Below, in pieces: positions 1-6,619 of a DNA stretch of 13,475 nucleotides. How positions within the stretch are numbered: the stretch's first letter is position 1; each line of letters opens with the position of its first letter. A program made the translations under genes and the position numbers. Source of the stretch: an uncultured Collinsella sp. (GTDB lineage: Bacteria > Actinomycetota > Coriobacteriia > Coriobacteriales > Coriobacteriaceae); contig CABRIF010000068.1 of NCBI GenBank assembly GCA_902470925.1, forward strand, positions 1 to 13,475. Direction: 5' to 3'. The notes below the pieces were generated by a model. The model did not search any database and was not told the DNA's origin. It saw only the letters and a list, made by a program, of their open reading frames with translations.

Positions 1-26
1 ATACCCGCCCAGTACCATCTCGGAAA

Positions 27-44
27 TTAGATAGTTTTCTAACT
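27..44. promoter_or_regulatory. short AT-rich dyad upstream of the ABC exporter operon, possible operator
   Basis: TTAGA (27-31) and TCTAA (38-42) form an inverted repeat, overlapped by a second one, AGTT (33-36) and AACT (41-44). It is the only AT-rich stretch before the first gene and lies 32-49 bases before its start codon, where a promoter and operator would be expected. ABC exporters of this kind are often controlled by small GntR-type repressors that bind short dyads, but no regulator gene is visible here because the window begins at base 1. No convincing -35/-10 pair could be assigned. Confidence 0.25.
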
Positions 45-75
45 GTCGATTATCCCAGGACCAGGAAGGACACCC

Positions 76-804
76 ATGGATATCCTCAACGTCTCCCACT
101 ACCAGAAGCGCTACGGCGACACCGTCGCCGTGCGCGACCTTTCACTTGCGGTCGAACCCGGCGACATCTACGGGTTCATCGGCCACAACGGCGCCGGCAA
201 AACGACCCTCATCCGCTCCATCGTGGGCGCGCAGGGCATCGACGCCGGCTCCATCCAGATCTGCGGCAACGACGTCACGACCGACCCCATCGCCGCCAAA
301 CGCGAGCTTGCCTACGTGCCGGACAACCCCGACATCTACGAGTTCATGACGGGCCTGCAGTACCTCACCTACCTGGCAGACGTGTTTCAGGTTCCCGCAG
401 ATCAGCGGGCCGCGCGCATCTCCGCCCTTGCCGAGCGCCTCGAGCTCACTGACAGCCTCGGCTCGGCCGTGAGCACCTACTCCCACGGTATGCGGCAGAA
501 ACTCGTTTTGATCGGTGCGCTGATCCATGAGCCGAAGCTGCTCGTGCTCGACGAGCCGTTTGTGGGCCTGGACCCGGTTGCCTCCCACGAGCTGAAGCAG
601 ATCCTGCACGACATCGCCGCGCGCGGCGGGGCCGTTTTCTTCTCCTCGCACGTGCTCGAAGTGGTCGAGAAGCTCTGCAACAAGGTTGCGGTCATCCGAC
701 GCGGAGAGCTGCTGGCCGCCGGCACCACCGAGGAGGTGCGCGGCAACAGCTCGCTGGAGGATATGTTCCTTGAGCTGGTCGAGCGCGAGGGGAGGGCGAG
801 CTAG
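76..804 (+). CDS. ABC exporter ATP-binding protein (EcsA-like)
   Basis: A 242-residue cytoplasmic ATPase that would power export by the permease encoded next to it. All nucleotide-binding motifs are present: Walker A GHNGAGKT at 36-43, a Q-loop region around 81-92 reading VPDNPDIYEF, signature SHGMRQ at 136-141, Walker B LLVLDEP at 155-161, D-loop GLDP at 164-167, and the H-loop histidine at 192 in SSHVL. The PDNPD form of the Q-loop and the MTG that follows are typical of the EcsA/ABC-2 exporter branch rather than importers. The start is set by AGGAAGGA at 63-70, about five bases before ATG 76. The stop codon at 802-804 directly abuts the ATG of the permease, so the two genes are almost certainly one operon. 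The transported substrate cannot be read from the sequence; lipid, peptide or drug export are all possible. Confidence 0.93.
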   Translation: MDILNVSHYQKRYGDTVAVRDLSLAVEPGDIYGFIGHNGAGKTTLIRSIVGAQGIDAGSIQICGNDVTTDPIAAKRELAYVPDNPDIYEFMTGLQYLTYLADVFQVPADQRAARISALAERLELTDSLGSAVSTYSHGMRQKLVLIGALIHEPKLLVLDEPFVGLDPVASHELKQILHDIAARGGAVFFSSHVLEVVEKLCNKVAVIRRGELLAAGTTEEVRGNSSLEDMFLELVEREGRAS

Positions 805-2481
805 ATGCGCAATCTCATGTTGCTGCTGCGCGTGCAGCTGTACGCACTTGCCAACTCGCTGTCCCCCGCCCGCAGAAGCGGCAAGACCGGCCGCGGCGGC
901 CGCGTCATCGGGGGCGCGCTGACGGTTGTTGCCTGCATCGTTCTTGTGGCGATCGTCGAGTTCTATCTGGCTATGATCGGCTTCGCGATGGCGTTTGCGG
1001 GGCTTCTCGACATCATCCCGGTGCTCGCCGTAACCATGGGTGCGCTGGCAGGCGTGGTGTTCACCTTCATGAAGGCCAACGGCACGCTGTTCGGATTTGC
1101 CGACTACGACCTGGTGATGTCGCTGCCCGTTTCCCGTCGCTGCGTGGTCGCATCCCGCCTGACCGCGCTGTTTGTGAGCGCCACCGTGCTCGCCCTGCTT
1201 TGCATGGCGCCGCTCTATGTGATGTATTTCGTCATGGGCGGCGTGTCGGTGCCCGCACTTATTGCGGCTGTGCTGAGCATCGTCCTTGCACCCGTCATCC
1301 CCACCAGCCTGGCGGTGTTTTTCTCCTTCGCCCTCACGGCGCTCTCGGCGCGATTCCGTCATGCCAACCTCGTGTATATCGTGTTCGCGCTCATCGGCAT
1401 CACGGGGATCGTGGTGGCGTCGTACGCGATTTCGTTCAACATCGGATCGGGTGGAGCACAGCAGACCGTAAGCAGCATGAGCGCCGGGCTCATGCAGGTA
1501 CGCGACGCTGTTTCGAGCACATACCCGCCGGCCGTCTGGGCAGCGCAGGCCGTGAATGACGGCAACATGCTCGCACTGGCGCTGTTCGTGGGCGCCTCGC
1601 TGGCTGTTGGCGGGGCCTGCCTGGAGATCTTGCAGCGCAGCTATCTTGCCATCAACGGCCTGCTTGCCGGACGCGCCCGCAGCGTGCGCCTGGACGCGAG
1701 TAGGCTCGCGCGCGGCAACCGAGCCTCCTCACCGCTGCGCGCGCTCATCGTCAAGGAGTTCCGCACGCAGATCGGCATGCCGTCTTATGCCATCAACTGC
1801 CTGTTTGGCTATGTGCTCATGCTGCTGATCGCCGTTGCGCTCACGGTGGCCGATGGACGCGAGCAGATCGCCGCAGCCCTGCTCAGCGAGCTGGGCGGGG
1901 TTGACGTACGCGCCGGCAAAGACGCCATCGACCAGGTATTCCTGCTGCTGCCGTGGATATTCGTCTTCTGTGGAATAGCCAGCCCTGCTGCCGCCGTGGC
2001 CCTATCACTTGAGGGTAAGCAGGCATGGATTGTGGCCACGCTGCCGGTGAGCCTGCGCACCGTTTTGGCCGCTAAGCTCACCGCGAATGCACTTCCCTTC
2101 GGAAGCCTGCTGCTGGCATGCGCCGCGATGCTGCTTGTTGGAGGGCAGGTATCGGCGCTCGAAGCGCTCGAGGTCGTGGTCTGCGGGTTCGGCCTCTTCT
2201 ACCTGGTGGTGAACCTGGGCATTGCCATAGACGCACGTCGTCCGAACTTCGCATGGACTTCGGTGCAGGAAGTGGTGAAGCGCAGCGCGCCCATCCTGAC
2301 ATCCGTTCTGGTTGGCATGTTTTTGGTGTTTGCCCTGGCAGGTCTCACGATGTTCGGCACAAGCATATGGGGAACGAGCGGTTCGCACGCGCTGATTCTC
2401 GCCTCCGGCGTTGCGGGGGCAGTGGGAGGGCAGCTGCTGTTCAGCTGGACCTGCCGGCGAGTGCCAAAGCTGGAGCTGTAG
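805..2481 (+). CDS. ABC exporter permease, large two-half type
   Basis: A 558-residue integral membrane protein, partner of the ATPase just upstream (no intergenic base). It has a basic N-terminus (about 1-35) followed by two blocks of hydrophobic helices, roughly 36-300 and 325-555, joined by a basic cytoplasmic linker around 285-325; about 12 membrane segments in all. The sequence FADYDLVMSLPVSRR at 98-112, just after the second helix, is a characteristic coupling segment of bacterial ABC-2-like exporters (family knowledge), and a related KQAWIVATLPVSLRTV segment recurs in the second half, supporting an internal duplication. ATG 805 lies inside the expected coupling context: the ribosome-binding purines GCGAGGGGAGGGCGAG are at the end of the ATPase gene. 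Substrate unknown. No sign of truncation or frameshift. Confidence 0.88.
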   Translation: MRNLMLLLRVQLYALANSLSPARRSGKTGRGGRVIGGALTVVACIVLVAIVEFYLAMIGFAMAFAGLLDIIPVLAVTMGALAGVVFTFMKANGTLFGFADYDLVMSLPVSRRCVVASRLTALFVSATVLALLCMAPLYVMYFVMGGVSVPALIAAVLSIVLAPVIPTSLAVFFSFALTALSARFRHANLVYIVFALIGITGIVVASYAISFNIGSGGAQQTVSSMSAGLMQVRDAVSSTYPPAVWAAQAVNDGNMLALALFVGASLAVGGACLEILQRSYLAINGLLAGRARSVRLDASRLARGNRASSPLRALIVKEFRTQIGMPSYAINCLFGYVLMLLIAVALTVADGREQIAAALLSELGGVDVRAGKDAIDQVFLLLPWIFVFCGIASPAAAVALSLEGKQAWIVATLPVSLRTVLAAKLTANALPFGSLLLACAAMLLVGGQVSALEALEVVVCGFGLFYLVVNLGIAIDARRPNFAWTSVQEVVKRSAPILTSVLVGMFLVFALAGLTMFGTSIWGTSGSHALILASGVAGAVGGQLLFSWTCRRVPKLEL

Positions 2482-2953
2482 CGCGCAGCGGCCGGAGTTG
2501 CCACGTGTTGCATTCAGAATCGCAATGCACGGCAGTTGGGGTCGCACAAGAACCCGAGACAGACGAGCAAAGGCTGGGGTTCAACAGGTCAAACGCCGTG
2601 GTCGGGACTAAGCTACGAGCTCGGCGTCCCAACGCGACAATACCGCGGCTCCTGGTCTGAACGTGCATGTAGATGCGCCGCAGGTTGGGTGCCGCGCAAC
2701 GCACCTCCGAAGGAGTTGCCTCAGGGACTCTGAGTTGCATCCCATCTTGAACGGATCAATGGATACCGCCCAAGTCGCCAGGGCCTGATTCCGGAATTCC
2801 TCTGGAGCCAGGCCCTTCGGCTTGACCCGCTTTCTCGTACCTCCCAAATGACTGCAGTCTGCCCAACCACCTGACGCGCCCTTGGTACTTGGTAGTCAAT
2901 ACCGAGTGCCGCCAATGCCGATCTTGGACGCTCGATGCGCCCCGGCTGGCCTC
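2482..2953. other. intergenic region without a convincing gene; weak hairpins
   Basis: No frame here has a ribosome-binding site plus plausible protein composition. Just after the permease stop a bulged hairpin can form (TGCATT 2509-2514 with AATGCA 2524-2529, plus GCC/GGC further out), a weak terminator candidate without a T-run. A minus-strand frame around 2608-2847 contains an EEFRNQA segment and an ESLRQLLRR segment that loosely recall the helix-turn-helix part of IS3-type OrfA transposases, but the spacing is wrong, there is no ribosome-binding site, and the rest does not match. I treat it as unassigned, possibly a decayed insertion sequence. Confidence 0.4.
2780..2816. other. imperfect 37-bp hairpin
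   Basis: AGGGCCTG (2780-2787) is the perfect reverse complement of CAGGCCCT (2809-2816). After a symmetric 3-base internal loop a second stem CCGGA (2791-2795) / TCTGG (2801-2805) continues inward with one mismatch or wobble and a 5-base loop. The shape is RNA-like, but there is no T-run on either side, so it is not a standard terminator. Its role is unknown. Confidence 0.35.
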
Positions 2954-3246
2954 TTTTCAACCGTGTTTACGCTAAAAGGGGGTTCGTTAACAAAAGTGGC
3001 TCCCGTCGGTGGTCGCAAATGGCATCTAATGGGTGTTTGCGTCTCTGAAAATCGTATGCACAGCGGGAATCCGACGGCTCGAACGCCCCGTTTGGCGCCG
3101 AATCGGCCCCATCCAGGCCCCAGGAGGCCCAAACGAGGCCCACTTGCGGCCGCGCCGCTCTACCGGACGAAACCGAAACACCCATTAGATGCGGTTTGCG
3201 ACCACTCTAGCGCACGTTTTTATATATATGACCCCCTGTTTGAAAA
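2954..3246. repeat. interspersed repeat element, copy A (inverted-repeat ends)
   Basis: Bases 2972-3060 match 9477-9565 at 87 of 89 positions, which defines the left end of a dispersed element. The right end (about 3168-3246) matches copy B less closely. Within copy A the two ends are inverted repeats: 3011-3038 pairs with 3176-3203 at 26 of 28 positions, and TTTTCAA 2954-2960 pairs with TTGAAAA 3240-3246. From the ctaaaa start to the right end it is about 275 bp, almost the same as copy B. The centre (about 3061-3167) is diverged and GC-rich. No transposase is encoded, so it is a non-autonomous, MITE-like or large palindromic intergenic element. I see no clear target-site duplication. Confidence 0.75.
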
Positions 3247-3324
3247 CCCAATCCATCCTTTCGGATATTTGATTCGAGACATCCATACATCTGCAACTCA
3301 AAAAACAGGGGCAGCGCGGGGAAA

Positions 3325-3378
3325 GCGCGGGCACCGAGTAAGACGAAGCGGGCACCGCGCGCGTCACGCGGTGCCCGC
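3325..3378 (-). terminator. strong GC hairpin downstream of aguA, probable operon terminator
   Basis: GCGGGCACCGCG (3348-3359) and CGCGGTGCCCGC (3367-3378) form a perfect 12-bp stem with a 7-base loop. In the minus-strand direction this lies 176 bases after the aguA stop codon and is followed by TTCGTCTTACT, a weak T-rich tract. A further copy of the arm sequence, GCGGGCACCG, lies at 3327-3336, so an alternative pairing is possible. It is the best candidate for ending the agu transcript. Lack of a clean T-run keeps the confidence moderate. Confidence 0.5.
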
Positions 3379-3387
3379 CCAAACCTG

Positions 3388-3535
3388 CCGGCATTCCAGC
3401 CACATCTGCTGCGGTCGGCGTCATTGCAGCTACAGTCGTGCCCCTGGCACGCCCGTATTCTCAGCCATATCCGCATCCGGCAGCGTTATTACAGCCGCAA
3501 GCGCGCCACGGCACGCCCGCATTACAGCCAGCAAC
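3388..3535. repeat. degenerate repeat run with ATT-CAGC core, about 30-35 bp spacing
   Basis: A core resembling CATTACAGCC recurs five times, with its CAGC at 3397, 3427, 3462, 3492 and 3525 (spacings 30, 35, 30, 33). Two of the units also share GGCACGCCCG before the core. The run ends within 20 bases of the aguA stop codon. The copies are too diverged to be a recent duplication. Function unknown. Confidence 0.5.
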
Positions 3536-3553
3536 AACAACCGACCGATGCGC

Positions 3554-4759
3554 CTACGCGCTCGGCTCCTGCTGCGTGATGCAGTGGATGTTGCCGCCAC
3601 CGTAGACAACCTGCTCGGACTGAACGCCCACGCACGTGTAGACGCCCTCGCCCCACACCTCGTCGTAGATCTTCTGCAGCGTCTCGACGGCCAGCGCATC
3701 GTTCTCGTCGCCATACTGCGGCACAATGACGCCGTGATTGGTCACCAGGTAGTTCATGTAGGAGGCGATCAGCGGCTCATCGGCCACGCGCGGCTCGGCG
3801 TTCTCGTCGGCGTCGATGGTGTCACAGGACGCCTGATCCATGAACAACGGGTTGACCGGCATCGGGAGCTTGTAGACCTTCAGCTTGCGGCCCTTGGCGT
3901 CAACCGCGTTGGAAAGCGTTTCATACGCGGCGTGGCACTGCTCGTAGAACGGGTACGCAGGATCGTCGGTCCAGATGCAGGCCATGACGCCCGGGGCGAT
4001 GAAGGTGGCCACGTCGTCGATGTGGCCGTTGGTCTCCTCGGGATCGATGCCCTCCTTCACCCAAATGACCTTCTCGACGCCCAGGTACTCCTTGAGGTGC
4101 TCGTCCATATACGCGCGCAGCTCCTCGCTCCAGGGCTCGAACTTGCGGGCGTACTTCGGCCAGATGGAATCGGGGTCGGCTTCTTCCTCCATGACGGCAG
4201 AGCAGGTGCGGCCCGGGGACAGCAAGCACTGATCGGTCACCACGAGGGTCCCCTCGCCGTCAACGGTAATGGAGCCGCCCTCGAGAATCATGTCGTCGGG
4301 ACGATAGCGGCGGCACCCGGAGAGCTCGGCCATCTTGAGGGCGATCTGCTCGTCCTTGTCCCACGGGAAATACAGGCCGTCGACCAGCCCGCCGTAAGCG
4401 TTGAAATGCCAGTGGCACGCGCGCTTCTCGCCCTGCCCGTTGATCACGTAGGTGGCGGCGGTATCGCGGAACCAGGCGTCGTCGGTGGTCATTTCGATGA
4501 CGGTGACGTTCTCGTCCTCCTCGAACACGGCCTTGCAGTTGGCGTAGTCGGCCTGGTTGGCGCACATCGTGACCGGCGTGAATGCAGCGATGGCACGCGC
4601 GATGGCGGCATACTGCTTCTGGGCGGGCTTGGCGCCATGGGCCCAGGTATCGGTGCGATGCGGCCAACCCATCCACACGCGGTCCTGCGGAGCAAACTCC
4701 GCGGGCATGAAGAAGCCGTCGGCCTTCGGGGTTGAATCGGACTCATAGATCGTACGCAT
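3554..4759 (-). CDS. aguA: agmatine deiminase
   Basis: A 401-residue cytoplasmic enzyme that hydrolyses agmatine to N-carbamoylputrescine and ammonia, the first step of the agmatine deiminase pathway. It belongs to the guanidino-group modifying fold with a catalytic cysteine. Visible family motifs are GWPHR at 31-35, WFRDTA at 96-101, LEGGSITVDGEG at 159-170, NGHIDDVATF at 244-253 (active-site His246), VPQYGDENDALA near 346-357, and the C-terminal GGGNIHCITQQEP, whose Cys393 is the nucleophile. RDTA replaces the more usual RDTG, a minor oddity. The start is ATG 4759, preceded by GGAGG with an 8-base spacer. The frame stays open upstream to 4882, but that stretch is the 39-bp repeat and encodes Pro/Gly-rich repeats foreign to the family. 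It is the last gene of the agu operon, 144 bases after aguD. Confidence 0.95.
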   Translation of the reverse strand: MRTIYESDSTPKADGFFMPAEFAPQDRVWMGWPHRTDTWAHGAKPAQKQYAAIARAIAAFTPVTMCANQADYANCKAVFEEDENVTVIEMTTDDAWFRDTAATYVINGQGEKRACHWHFNAYGGLVDGLYFPWDKDEQIALKMAELSGCRRYRPDDMILEGGSITVDGEGTLVVTDQCLLSPGRTCSAVMEEEADPDSIWPKYARKFEPWSEELRAYMDEHLKEYLGVEKVIWVKEGIDPEETNGHIDDVATFIAPGVMACIWTDDPAYPFYEQCHAAYETLSNAVDAKGRKLKVYKLPMPVNPLFMDQASCDTIDADENAEPRVADEPLIASYMNYLVTNHGVIVPQYGDENDALAVETLQKIYDEVWGEGVYTCVGVQSEQVVYGGGNIHCITQQEPSA

Positions 4760-4797
4760 GCTGAAAACCTCCAAATCGCAGACGATCCGTGTCGGCT

Positions 4798-4906
4798 GGG
4801 GCATCGGTGCATCCCGGCCGAACCCTTTTGGTGGCAGGGGCATCGGCGCGCCCCGGCCGAACCTTTTTGGTGGCAGGGGCATCGACGCGCCCCGGCCGAA
4901 CCCTTA
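4798..4906. repeat. 39-bp tandem repeat, about 2.8 units, in the aguD-aguA gap
   Basis: Units begin with GCATCG at 4801, 4840 and 4879, exactly 39 bases apart. Units 1 and 2 differ at four of 39 positions, and unit 3 (cut at about 4906) overlaps the aguD stop codon. In units 2 and 3, GGGGC and GCCCC can pair around an 8-base loop, so the minus-strand transcript would carry a row of small hairpins between aguD and aguA. Because 39 is a multiple of three, the repeat keeps the frame open and mimics an N-terminal extension of AguA. Confidence 0.85.
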
Positions 4907-6301
4907 CTGAGAGGACCGGGTAATCCCACGGTATTCTTCCTTGCGGCCGCGCGCGCTCCACACGCGCACTGCCTCGCCAATGCCCAGCAGCACGATGAAC
5001 ATGATGAGCATGGGCACCTTCTCGGCCACCTCGGCGCCGGACAGCGGCACCAGGGTTGCCACGATGGCCAGCACCAGCTCGATGCAGGGCACCGCCAGGG
5101 CGGCCTTCATCATCGCGCCCTTGAAGGGGAACCGGAACACGCGCTCGCGGTCGGGGTCGTTTTTGCGCAGGCGCAAAAACGCCGGGAACATCGGGATGTA
5201 GGTGAGCAGCAAAAACACCACCGAGGTGCCGAAGAGCATCCAGAAGATGCCCTCCGAGATGGCCGGGATGGGTACAAGCTGCAGGGCGAGCACCAGCGAT
5301 GCCACCACCGCGTTCACCAGGTTGGCGCCGTTGGGCATGTCCTTGTCCGAGATCATCGAGGCGAAGATGCGGGGCATGTTGCCGTGCTCGGCGGCGTAGC
5401 GGGCCACGGAGTTGACGCCGAACGACCAGGCGGCCATGTTGGCGAACAGCGTGATGAGGAAGGCGATGCACACGATCTTGAAGATCGCGGAGTTGCCCAC
5501 CATGGTCTGCAGCGCGTAGATCATGCCGTAGTCCGGGTCGATCTGGCTGGCCGGCACCGCAGCGCCGATGCCGAACCCGGCGAACAGGTAGATCGCGGCG
5601 ATGGCCAGGCCGCCCATGATGATGGCCTTGGGGATGTCGCGCTTGGGGTCGGCCATGTCGTCGGTCATGGTGCAGATGACCTCGAAGCCCATGAAGTTGA
5701 AGATGATGACGGACAGGTAGCTCAGCGCGTTGGTGTTGGTGAGCTCGGGCAGGAAGGTGTGCGGGCTCATGTCGGAGGCAAAGCCGTTTTCCAGGGCATA
5801 CCAGATGCCCAGTGCGCCCACGATCACCGCCACGGCCACCTTGATGAGGGCGCCGCCGTTCAGCACCCACTCGGAGTCGGCCGCCTTGGAGCGACCCATG
5901 AGGTAGACGATCCACACGAACGCCAGCTCGATCACGAGCTTCACGACCAGGTCGAATTCCACGCCGAACACCATACCCAGAATGTCGGGGAACATGGTTG
6001 CCAGCGAGGCGATCCAGAACGGGTAGTTGATCCAGTAGTAATACGAGATGCGGGCGCCCCATTTGTCGCCCAGGCCCTCGCGCACCCAGTCGTAGATGCC
6101 GCCCTCGCCGTCGTAGGTGGTGCCGAGCTCGGCCACCACCAGGCCGTAGGGGAGCAGAAACGTCAGGATGAGGAAGAGCCACCAGAAGAACTGCTGGTTG
6201 CCGATGGCGGCTGCGGGAGCTGCGGCTTCGCAGACAAACACCACGCAGATGACGGTGGCGATCACCGTCCAAAAGGAGAGCTTTTTCTTGGTATCGCTCA
6301 T
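4904..6301 (-). CDS. aguD: APC-family transporter, probable agmatine/putrescine antiporter
   Basis: A 465-residue membrane protein of the amino acid-polyamine-organocation superfamily with about 12 helices. The first helix (11-33) is followed by GNQQFFWW, and EGGIYDWV at 67-74 is the conserved loop after helix 2 seen in glutamate/GABA- and arginine/agmatine-type antiporters. Sitting between aguB and aguA in the same order as in enterococcal agmatine operons, it is most likely the antiporter that brings agmatine in while exporting putrescine; the substrate is inferred from context, not from residues. ATG 6301 follows AAAGGA with about 7 bases between. It begins 318 bases after the aguB stop, a long gap for an operon, and its own stop codon lies inside the 39-bp repeat. 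An amino-acid antiporter is the alternative. Confidence 0.82.
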   Translation of the reverse strand: MSDTKKKLSFWTVIATVICVVFVCEAAAPAAAIGNQQFFWWLFLILTFLLPYGLVVAELGTTYDGEGGIYDWVREGLGDKWGARISYYYWINYPFWIASLATMFPDILGMVFGVEFDLVVKLVIELAFVWIVYLMGRSKAADSEWVLNGGALIKVAVAVIVGALGIWYALENGFASDMSPHTFLPELTNTNALSYLSVIIFNFMGFEVICTMTDDMADPKRDIPKAIIMGGLAIAAIYLFAGFGIGAAVPASQIDPDYGMIYALQTMVGNSAIFKIVCIAFLITLFANMAAWSFGVNSVARYAAEHGNMPRIFASMISDKDMPNGANLVNAVVASLVLALQLVPIPAISEGIFWMLFGTSVVFLLLTYIPMFPAFLRLRKNDPDRERVFRFPFKGAMMKAALAVPCIELVLAIVATLVPLSGAEVAEKVPMLIMFIVLLGIGEAVRVWSARGRKEEYRGITRSSQ

Positions 6302-6619
6302 AAGGGTTCCTTTGCTCGGTCAAATCGTTGTCGCCGCGGCGCGGGGCGGAAGCCCGCGGCGAGCGCGGGGAACGGGCCCGCGGGCGAGGTGGGCTCATGC
6401 GTCAGGCGCAGAGCGGGGAACGTGCGCCCGCGCATGCCACCCGCCCACAAGGAGGGCACCGCGGCGCCCAGGGCAAAAGGCCCTCACGCGCGTGCGAACC
6501 CCGTACCCCAACGCGGGCAGGCATAGGGGCGCAGCCTCGCGCAGCCTCGCCGTCGCGCGCCCGCGCATCCCCGCGTGCCCGCGCATGCCGCCCGCCCGCG
6601 CGCCGCGGACGCGCGGCCC
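6302..6619. other. GC-rich aguB-aguD spacer with 20-bp direct duplication
   Basis: This 318-base gap is extremely GC-rich and codes for nothing convincing. CCCGCGCATGCCACCCGCCC at 6427-6446 recurs at 6578-6597 with one change (A to G), and a shortened copy of its start lies near 6560. A perfect palindrome GCCCGCGGGC sits around 6377-6386. The gap is presumably transcribed with the operon and could carry processing or attenuation structures, but nothing more specific can be read from it. Confidence 0.5.
6596..6616 (-). terminator. hairpin directly after aguB, possible attenuator or partial terminator
   Basis: CCGCGCG (6596-6602) pairs perfectly with CGCGCGG (6610-6616) around a 7-base loop, beginning three bases beyond the aguB stop codon in the minus-strand direction. 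No T-run follows, so full intrinsic termination is doubtful. It could lower expression of aguD and aguA relative to aguB or protect the aguB message from 3' decay. Confidence 0.35.

Noticed and set aside
2882..4735. 617-codon open frame on the plus strand
   Set aside because: It runs antisense to aguA and through repeat copy A. There is no ribosome-binding site, and the translated protein is rich in Val/Asp/His in the pattern of a GC-rich antisense shadow.
4760..4882. N-terminal extension of AguA
   Set aside because: The extra codons are the 39-bp repeat read in frame. A good GGAGG site precedes ATG 4759, where family homology begins.
4743..6398. 551-codon minus-strand frame overlapping aguD
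   Set aside because: It is the out-of-frame shadow of the clear APC transporter, Arg/Pro/His-rich, with no family resemblance.
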